This document shows, piece by piece, positions 6,119 to 11,079 of a stretch of 11,079 bases of DNA (position 1 is the stretch's first letter; each line of letters starts with the position of its first letter). Where the stretch lies: positions 1 to 11,079 of the forward strand of contig JAEYVN010000020.1 of assembly GCA_023431725.1 (NCBI GenBank). The letters are read 5' to 3'. Below the pieces are notes generated by a model. It did no database searches. It was not told the DNA's origin and was given only the letters and a program-made list of their open reading frames with translations. The translations under genes were made by a program, and so were the position numbers. This DNA is from Pseudomonadota bacterium. GTDB lineage: Bacteria > Pseudomonadota > Alphaproteobacteria > Rhizobiales > Xanthobacteraceae.

Positions 6119-8173
6119 ATGTCACTTCTGTCGCGCTTCCGTGTCCTTACCAAGATCCTGATGGTGATCGGGCTACTGTCCGCCTGCGCCATCGGCATCA
6201 CGTATCTTGGCGTCAGCTCGCTTCGATTATTGAATAACACAACGGACGCGATGGAGCGTCAGACCCGGTTGGCGCTGGATGCCGCGCGAATCAACCAGGA
6301 AATTCTCCAGATGAATCGCGGCGAGTATCGTATCGGAGCAGAACCGACGCAGCAGAGGCGCGAGGAGGTCGGCCGAAATCTGGAAGCTCGGAAGCGTGAA
6401 ATTGAAGAGCGCCTTGCGAAACTCAAAGACACCGCATTAACGGCCGGAACACAAAAGCGGATCGCCGACGTCGCAGAGGCTTATGAGCGATACAAGCGGG
6501 AGGTTGCGGATACATTTCGTGCTGCCGAAGCCGTGAAAAGCCTGGATTCGAATGCGGAAATGGTCGCTTTGCGAAAGTCCCTGGCGTCCAGCCGCGTGGT
6601 CGCTTCGGAACTGCAGTCCAGGGCCACGGAGATGTCGCAGGCGCTAAACGACGCCATCGCTGCCGGCTCTGCCGCCGCGACGGAGGAATACCATCGTGCG
6701 TCCAATCTCATGATCGCCGTTGCGTCGATTGGCATCGTCGGCGGCCTGCTGTTCGGCTTCCTGATCGGCCAGTTCGGCATCGCCAGGCCGATGCGCAACC
6801 TTGTCGGACTCCTTCAGCGCATGGGCAAGGGTGAAGACGTCGAGATCACCGGCACCGAGCGCAGGGATGAGATCGGCGAAACCTCGCGCGCCGTCAACGA
6901 GATCAAGGTCATGCTGGCGGAGAAAGCGCGCATCGAAGCCGCGCAGAAGGCCGAGCAGGATCGCATCGCGATGCAGCGCCTCACGGACGAATTCGAAGCG
7001 GCGGTCGGTGGCATCGTCAAGTCGGCGCTGGCCGGCGACTTCTCCCAGCGTGTCTCGCTCGAGGGCAAGCAGGGCTTCATCCTCAATATCGGCAAGGCAA
7101 TGAATGAACTCTGCGAGAACACGGCTGAAGTGTTGAACGACATGGCCCGCATGTTCAGCGGCCTCGCGGCCGGTGACCTGACCCAGCGCATCACCGCGCA
7201 GTATCAGGGCATGTTCGGCACGCTGAAGGACGATGCCAATTCAATGGCCGCCCGCATCTCGGGCACGCTGTCGGAGATCAAGTCTGCGGCGCGTGAAGTG
7301 TCCAACGCTTCGTCCGAGATCTCGACCGCCACGACCGATCTGTCGCAGCGCACGGAAGAGCAGGCGGCAAGCCTCGAAGAGACGTCCGCGTCGATGGAGG
7401 AGATTGCAGCGACGGTGAAGAAGAACGCCGAGGATGCGATAAATGCCAACCGTTTCACCACCGAGGCCCAGGAAGTGGCCGGCCGTGGCGGACAGGTGGT
7501 GAGCGAAGCCGTCGGCGCCATGTCGCGCATCGAAGAATCGTCGCAGAAGATCTCCGACATCATCGGCGTTATCGACGAGATCGCACGTCAGACCAACCTG
7601 CTGGCACTCAATGCGGCCGTCGAGGCGGCGCGTGCAGGCGAGGCCGGACGCGGCTTCGCAGTGGTGGCATCGGAAGTGCGCAGCCTTGCTCAGCGGTCGT
7701 CGCAAGCGGCCAAGGACATCAAGGACCTGATCACCAACAGCAATGTCCAGGTCCAGGACGGTGTCCAGCTCGTGAATCGCGCCGGCGAGTCGCTGGCGGA
7801 AATCATGGACTCGATCCAGAAGGTTGCGGACATCGTTTCGGGCATCGCCACTGCAAGCTCCGAACAGGCCACGGGCGTGGAACAGATCAACGCCGCGCTG
7901 ACGCAGATGGATGAGGTGACGCAGCAGAACTCGGCGCTGGTCGAGGAAAATGCCGCGACGGCCAAGACCCTCGAACAGCAATCCACCATCATGGATCAGC
8001 GGATGGCGTTCTTCACGGTCAATGAGGCTGCGAGTGCAAGCACTGGACGACCGGCGGCTGCCACGCCGCGACCGGCACCGGCGAAAGCGCCAGTCGCGAA
8101 GCCCCGGCGTTCTGCGCCGCAGGTCCACGGCAACCTTGCCCTGAAGCAGGAGCCAGATTGGCAGGAATTCTAG
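6119..8173 (+). CDS. Methyl-accepting chemotaxis protein, transmembrane, tandem HAMP, CheR-tethering tail
   Basis: A chemoreceptor that senses a periplasmic ligand and controls CheA through CheW. It has 684 residues: TM1 at about 11-32, a mostly helical periplasmic domain at 33-196 (four-helix-bundle type), TM2 at about 197-220 and HAMP at about 221-273. Two further HAMP-like units follow ([21 protein letters not shown] from 292 and [13 protein letters not shown] from 346). The cytoplasmic coiled-coil hairpin spans about 390-636. The tip that binds CheA/CheW is complete ([20 protein letters not shown] at 486-505, then [18 protein letters not shown]). Methylation-type segments include [10 protein letters not shown] (416-425). 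After an Ala/Pro-rich linker the protein ends in DWQEF, an xWxxF pentapeptide that recruits CheR/CheB in high-abundance receptors. The ligand is unknown. The ATG at 6119 has only a weak GAGAC-type binding site about 8 nt upstream, but gives a typical receptor N-terminus. The gene stands alone, with no che genes nearby. Confidence 0.96.
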   Translation: MSLLSRFRVLTKILMVIGLLSACAIGITYLGVSSLRLLNNTTDAMERQTRLALDAARINQEILQMNRGEYRIGAEPTQQRREEVGRNLEARKREIEERLAKLKDTALTAGTQKRIADVAEAYERYKREVADTFRAAEAVKSLDSNAEMVALRKSLASSRVVASELQSRATEMSQALNDAIAAGSAAATEEYHRASNLMIAVASIGIVGGLLFGFLIGQFGIARPMRNLVGLLQRMGKGEDVEITGTERRDEIGETSRAVNEIKVMLAEKARIEAAQKAEQDRIAMQRLTDEFEAAVGGIVKSALAGDFSQRVSLEGKQGFILNIGKAMNELCENTAEVLNDMARMFSGLAAGDLTQRITAQYQGMFGTLKDDANSMAARISGTLSEIKSAAREVSNASSEISTATTDLSQRTEEQAASLEETSASMEEIAATVKKNAEDAINANRFTTEAQEVAGRGGQVVSEAVGAMSRIEESSQKISDIIGVIDEIARQTNLLALNAAVEAARAGEAGRGFAVVASEVRSLAQRSSQAAKDIKDLITNSNVQVQDGVQLVNRAGESLAEIMDSIQKVADIVSGIATASSEQATGVEQINAALTQMDEVTQQNSALVEENAATAKTLEQQSTIMDQRMAFFTVNEAASASTGRPAAATPRPAPAKAPVAKPRRSAPQVHGNLALKQEPDWQEF

Positions 8174-8195
8174 AAGCTTGGCATTTCACTTAATG

Positions 8196-8234
8196 AACGC
8201 GCCGCTTTCAGCCGAAAGCGGCGCGTTTTCTTTT
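8196..8234 (+). terminator. Strong Rho-independent terminator after the chemoreceptor gene
   Basis: A perfect 14-bp stem, 8196-8209 (AACGCGCCGCTTTC) with 8214-8227, closes a 4-nt AGCC loop and is followed by TTTTCTTTT counted from 8226. It lies 22 nt past the receptor stop and just before the end of the convergent minus-strand gene. The T tract exists only in the plus direction; on the minus strand the hairpin is present without a good T run. Confidence 0.93.
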
Positions 8235-8236
8235 GC

Positions 8237-9343
8237 TCAGGCCGCTTTCAGTCGCGGGATCAGTCGCACGGCGTTCTCGCGGTCAACGGCCTTCAGGTCG
8301 TCACCCTTGAAGAAGGCGCTCACGCCTTTGGTATGATCGGCCGCGGTGCGGTAGGGATAGTCGGTGCCATAGACGATCTGCGAAATCGGCACCATCTTCT
8401 GCAGCGCAGACAGCGTGACCTCGTTGGGGATCGCGGCGGTGTCGTAGTAGAAGCGGCGGATCTGTTTCTCCACCCGATCGCGCGTGAATTTTCCGGCATA
8501 GGGCGGACGCATCAGCGCCTGCACGGTGAAGCGCTCGTAGAACGCGGTGGTCGAGCCGCCACCGTGCGACCAGATCCAGTTGATGTCGGGGTATTTTTCC
8601 GCAAAGCCGCTGAAGATGATGGTGAAGGCGGCGCGCGTGGTGTCGGTGCCGAATTCGATGAAGGCGTCGTCGGTGTTGCGCACCAGATTGACGCAGCAAT
8701 TCGCGCCGGTCGGATGCGTGTAGACAACGGCCTTGCGGCGGTTCAACTCGGCCCAGACCGGTTCGAATTCCGCATAGCCGAGCCATTTGTCGCCGTAGCT
8801 GGTCATGCAGCCTATGCCGTCGACCTTGAGCGTATCGAAGGCATATTCGATTTCCTTCAAACTCTCGTCGACATGCGGCAGCGGCAGCATGGCGAAGGTG
8901 CCGAAGCGGCCCGGATGCTGAGTCTCGAGCTTTTTCGCATATTCATTGGACTCGCGCGCGAGGCGCGCGGATTCCGCAGCATCGAGGCCCTGCAATTGCG
9001 GTGTCGTTGGCGAGGTGATGGAGGTGGCGACGCCGCCCTTGTCCATATCGTCGAGTGTCTTTTGCACCGACCAGTTGGCCATCGGTGGATTGTCTCTCTT
9101 CAATCGCTTCATGGCATCCAGCCATGTCGGCGGCGAGATGTGGTGATGCACGTCGATGCGATGCGCAGGCGTTTGCGCGAAAACGCGCGAGCCGGATCCG
9201 GCAAAGGCTGCGCCGAGCGCAAGCGCGCCGCCGCCAGCCAGAAGCTGCCGCCTGCTGAGGCTCGTCGTTTGCGGTGTTTCGGGATGGTTCTGCCCGCAGG
9301 CACAAGAGGCAAAGAAACGAAGGCGCGACGGTAAATGCGACAT
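8237..9343 (-). CDS. Tat-exported amidohydrolase-2 family protein (ACMSD / 6-methylsalicylate decarboxylase-like)
   Basis: A TIM-barrel metalloenzyme of the amidohydrolase-2 group, which includes ACMSD, gamma-resorcylate decarboxylase and 6-methylsalicylate decarboxylase. Counted from the start used here (368 residues), the metal and catalytic residues are H66 and H68 in DVHHH, H210 in YTHPTG, H260 in WSHGGG and D328 in YGTDYP. GDKWLGYAEFEPVWAELNRRK (from 184) is typical of the methylsalicylate-type branch. A Tat signal is visible: SRRQLL at 30-35, a hydrophobic stretch, then VFA before Q57, so the enzyme should act in the periplasm or outside. The 29 residues before SRR are unusually long and contain CAC and NHPE. 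The ATG at 9343 has AGGAAGGA 7 nt upstream; an in-frame ATG at 9379 lacks such a site. The gene lies 183 nt downstream of the MFS gene on the same strand. The substrate is unknown and decarboxylation is inferred. Confidence 0.88.
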   Translation of the reverse strand: MSHLPSRLRFFASCACGQNHPETPQTTSLSRRQLLAGGGALALGAAFAGSGSRVFAQTPAHRIDVHHHISPPTWLDAMKRLKRDNPPMANWSVQKTLDDMDKGGVATSITSPTTPQLQGLDAAESARLARESNEYAKKLETQHPGRFGTFAMLPLPHVDESLKEIEYAFDTLKVDGIGCMTSYGDKWLGYAEFEPVWAELNRRKAVVYTHPTGANCCVNLVRNTDDAFIEFGTDTTRAAFTIIFSGFAEKYPDINWIWSHGGGSTTAFYERFTVQALMRPPYAGKFTRDRVEKQIRRFYYDTAAIPNEVTLSALQKMVPISQIVYGTDYPYRTAADHTKGVSAFFKGDDLKAVDRENAVRLIPRLKAA

Positions 9344-9367
9344 GGATGTTTCCTTCCTGCTGTTGAG

Positions 9368-9384
9368 TCTGATGCTCAATCAGA
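9368..9384. promoter_or_regulatory. 17-bp dyad upstream of the amidohydrolase gene, possible operator
   Basis: TCTGAT (9368-9373) and ATCAGA (9379-9384) form a perfect 6-bp inverted repeat with a 5-nt spacer. It lies 25-41 nt upstream of the amidohydrolase ATG, where a repressor or activator dimer could bind. No regulator gene is in the window, and a repeat of this size can occur by chance. Confidence 0.3.
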
Positions 9385-9470
9385 ATAGGTGAAGGATAAC
9401 ATCTGCTGCTGGATGTCGGAAGCTGTCGCTCTTTCGACAATCCGAACAGTCTTGGGTTACCGTCTGTCGC

Positions 9471-9497
9471 GCCGTGCGGCCACGGCCAATTGGCCAC
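9471..9497. repeat. Overlapping inverted repeats between the MFS and amidohydrolase genes
   Basis: GCCGTG (9471-9476) pairs with CACGGC (9481-9486), and the overlapping GGCCAATTGGCC (9484-9495) is a perfect 12-bp palindrome. They lie 30-56 nt past the MFS stop on the minus strand. No T run follows on either strand, so this is not a standard terminator. It could be an operator, or simply GC-rich chance structure. Confidence 0.3.
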
Positions 9498-9526
9498 GCT
9501 ATCGCACTTGCGCGCGCCCGTCAGCC

Positions 9527-10678
9527 TCAGGCCTCGCGCCAGGCGTAGCGGATCATCGCCGCCATGAACGCCAGCATCGCCACGATCAGGCCGACGGTGC
9601 CCGGCCAACCCCAGACATTCCACAGCAAGCCAGCGATCAGGCCACCGAAACTGCCGCCGATATAGAACGATGTGACATAGAGGCCGATCGCCGATGACGT
9701 GCCTTCGCGGACATAGGTCGCGACAAAGCTCTGACAGCAGGTCTGCACGAGGAAGCCGCTGCCTGCGGCGATGGCAAGTCCCAGAACGATGACAGCAACG
9801 GACGGCACGAGCGTCAGCAGGAAACCGCAGACCCATGTGCAGATGGCGATGAGGCCGAAATTGCGCCGGCCGAAATGCTTCACCAGACGTCCGGCGAAAG
9901 GCGTCGTGACCAGGCTGACGAGATAGGTCGTGAATACGGCGCCGATCGCCGCAGCCGATAGATTGAAGGGCGGGGCCGCCAGCACGAAGCCGATGAAGGT
10001 GAAGGCGGCGATGAAGGTGAACATGATGCCGAAGCCGACGCTGAATGTGGCCAGCAGTCGTTTGTCGCGCAGGTGCTTCACCATCTGACGCAGCGATGCG
10101 GCGAGCGTGGTCGCGGCGACGAAATTGCGTTCGCGCGGCAGCAGCAGAATGAGCGCGATGGCGCAGAGCGCCGTGATAGCCGCTTGCGAGAACAGCGCAT
10201 GGCGCCAGCCGAATGGTTCCGCCAGCACGGCGGTCAGCATGCGGCCGAGAAATCCGCCCACGGCCGTTGCGGTGATGAACAATCCGGTGACGCCGGTCGC
10301 TTCCCCGGCGGGCCATTCACCGCCGATATAGGCGACGGAGACGGCGAAGATCGGCGGCAGCAGCAAGCCCTGTGCGAAGCGCCAGAACAACACCGCTTCG
10401 AGGTTGTCGGAAAATGCCATCATCACGTCGGGCACGATCAGCAGCACCATGGCGGCGGCGATCACCGAACGTCGGCCCAGCAGGTCGGCAACGACGCCGG
10501 CAAATGGCGCGGTCAGGGCCACCGCCAATGCGTTGACGGTCATGATCTGGCTGATCCCCGCGGGGCCAACGCCGAACTCGTCGGCCAGCAGCGGCAATAC
10601 CGCTTGTGGCGCGTACATGTTCAGCATTGCGGTAAAGCCGGCAATCGCAACCGCGACCCGGGGCATGGGAGCAAGCAT
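9527..10678 (-). CDS. MFS transporter, YnfM/AraJ-like drug-proton antiporter type
   Basis: A 383-residue inner-membrane protein with about 12 hydrophobic segments and almost no extramembrane domain, typical of major facilitator exporters. The MFS motif A is GVVADLLGRR (61-70) between TM2 and TM3. A related loop, GRLVKHFGRR (263-272), lies in the matching position of the second half. The central loop (about 181-205) is basic and short. SFYIGGSFGGLIAGLLWNVW (337-356) near TM11 resembles YnfM-type permeases. The substrate cannot be predicted. The ATG at 10678 keeps all of TM1; ATG at 10666 (MPRVAV) is equally possible, and neither has a clear ribosome binding site. It is divergent from the azlC-like gene (90 nt between starts) and upstream of the amidohydrolase on the same strand. 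Co-transcription with that gene is possible, but the 183-nt gap argues for separate control. Confidence 0.92.
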   Translation of the reverse strand: MLAPMPRVAVAIAGFTAMLNMYAPQAVLPLLADEFGVGPAGISQIMTVNALAVALTAPFAGVVADLLGRRSVIAAAMVLLIVPDVMMAFSDNLEAVLFWRFAQGLLLPPIFAVSVAYIGGEWPAGEATGVTGLFITATAVGGFLGRMLTAVLAEPFGWRHALFSQAAITALCAIALILLLPRERNFVAATTLAASLRQMVKHLRDKRLLATFSVGFGIMFTFIAAFTFIGFVLAAPPFNLSAAAIGAVFTTYLVSLVTTPFAGRLVKHFGRRNFGLIAICTWVCGFLLTLVPSVAVIVLGLAIAAGSGFLVQTCCQSFVATYVREGTSSAIGLYVTSFYIGGSFGGLIAGLLWNVWGWPGTVGLIVAMLAFMAAMIRYAWREA

Positions 10679-10768
10679 TCAACCGACCGGAAAAGCAAAT
10701 CAGATAAGTGGCCGGCAACATTGCCCAATGCAGATGGCTTTGCTAGGCCTGAACTCCCCGCTCACGAC

Positions 10769-11079
10769 ATGACTTCCATGCAGCCCGTGGCCAGCGACGG
10801 CGCACCAGCGCCCACTTGGAGCTTTGCCGGCGTTCTGGCTGGCGCCCGCATGATGATTCCGGCGCTGCCCGGCGTCGTCGTGTTCGCTGCTGCATTTGGT
10901 GCGCTGGCGGCGCAGAAGGGACTGACGCTGTTCGAGACGGTGCTGATGAGTGCCATCGTCTTTGCCGGCGTATCGCAGTTCGTCGCCATGGAAATCTGGC
11001 CATCAACCATGACGGGCTCGCTGATTTTTGCGATCGCCCTGTCCACGCTGGTGGTGAATTTGCGCATGGTGCTGATGAG
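10769..11079 (+). CDS. AzlC family branched-chain amino acid exporter subunit, 5' part only
   Basis: Translating from the ATG at 10769 gives 103 codons, open to the window edge with no stop. After a short polar N-terminus the protein shows AzlC-family features: hydrophobic GVVVFAAAFGALAAQKGLT (36-54), SAIVFAGVSQFVAMEIW (62-78), and VVNLRMVLM (95-103), which corresponds to the conserved NLRH/NLRM segment of the family. AzlC pairs with the small protein AzlD to export branched-chain amino acids and their analogues; azlD would be expected just past the right edge. A second in-frame ATG at 10778 could be the start, and neither has a clear ribosome binding site. The gene is divergent from the MFS gene. 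The family call is firm; substrate and length are not visible. Confidence 0.88.
   Translation, partial: MTSMQPVASDGAPAPTWSFAGVLAGARMMIPALPGVVVFAAAFGALAAQKGLTLFETVLMSAIVFAGVSQFVAMEIWPSTMTGSLIFAIALSTLVVNLRMVLM

Noticed and set aside
5727..6161. 144-codon plus-strand frame filling the gap before the chemoreceptor gene, with CFRC and CHFC pairs
   Set aside because: It overlaps both flanking genes, including the start of the receptor gene in another frame, has no ribosome binding site and no recognisable pattern; the cysteine pairs look accidental.
7241..8128. 295-codon frame antisense to the receptor signalling domain
   Set aside because: Repetitive L/R/H-rich shadow of the conserved coiled-coil codons, with no start signals.
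8333..9334. 333-codon plus-strand frame opposite the amidohydrolase
   Set aside because: The minus-strand product has intact metal ligands and a Tat signal; this frame has no family resemblance.
8943..10316. 457-codon minus-strand frame spanning the MFS end and amidohydrolase start
   Set aside because: It runs out of frame through two confident genes on the same strand and shows only shadow composition.
1..11079. CRISPR arrays, IS elements, tRNA or rRNA genes, phage genes
   Set aside because: Nothing with regular repeats, transposase motifs, cloverleaf-like structure or phage signatures was seen on either strand.

Overview
The window is about 11 kb of GC-rich DNA with an ordinary chromosomal gene set. 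The cpoB (ybgF)-tilS-ftsH gene order, the FtsH sequence, high-GC codon use and an xWxxF-tailed chemoreceptor all point to an alphaproteobacterium. Hyphomicrobiales, in the Bradyrhizobium/Rhodopseudomonas/Afipia range, is the most likely group. That placement rests on protein resemblance recalled from memory, not on a search.

Left part (1-5073, all +): the C-terminal fifth of an RND (HAE1/AcrB-type) efflux pump. It is followed by cpoB, the periplasmic Tol-Pal partner. tilS, the tRNA-Ile lysidine synthetase, overlaps the end of cpoB by 14 nt. ftsH, the membrane AAA+ zinc protease, follows behind its own likely promoter. The usual upstream neighbour of cpoB (pal) is not directly next to it here; the RND gene is.

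Middle (5074-8234, +): a hairpin terminator after ftsH is followed within about 20 nt by a conserved protein of unknown function that carries an Ada-like GHRPCxxCR cysteine motif. A 337-nt stretch without a convincing gene leads to a 684-aa methyl-accepting chemotaxis protein. This receptor has a four-helix-type periplasmic sensor, tandem HAMP-like units and a C-terminal DWQEF pentapeptide typical of CheR/CheB tethering. It ends at a very strong 14-bp hairpin terminator.

Right part (8237-11079): on the minus strand, an MFS transporter lies upstream of a Tat-exported amidohydrolase-2 (ACMSD / 6-methylsalicylate-decarboxylase-like) enzyme. Divergent from the MFS gene, the first 103 codons of an AzlC-type branched-chain amino acid exporter run off the right edge.

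Functionally the left part is envelope and housekeeping biology: efflux, cell division and outer-membrane constriction, tRNA modification, and membrane proteolysis. The right part is sensing, transport and small-molecule handling. I see no mobile element, CRISPR array, rRNA or tRNA gene, and no convincing new multi-gene system. The most open questions are the Ada-like unknown protein, the exported decarboxylase-like enzyme with its odd N-terminus, and the mixed codon use of the chemoreceptor.
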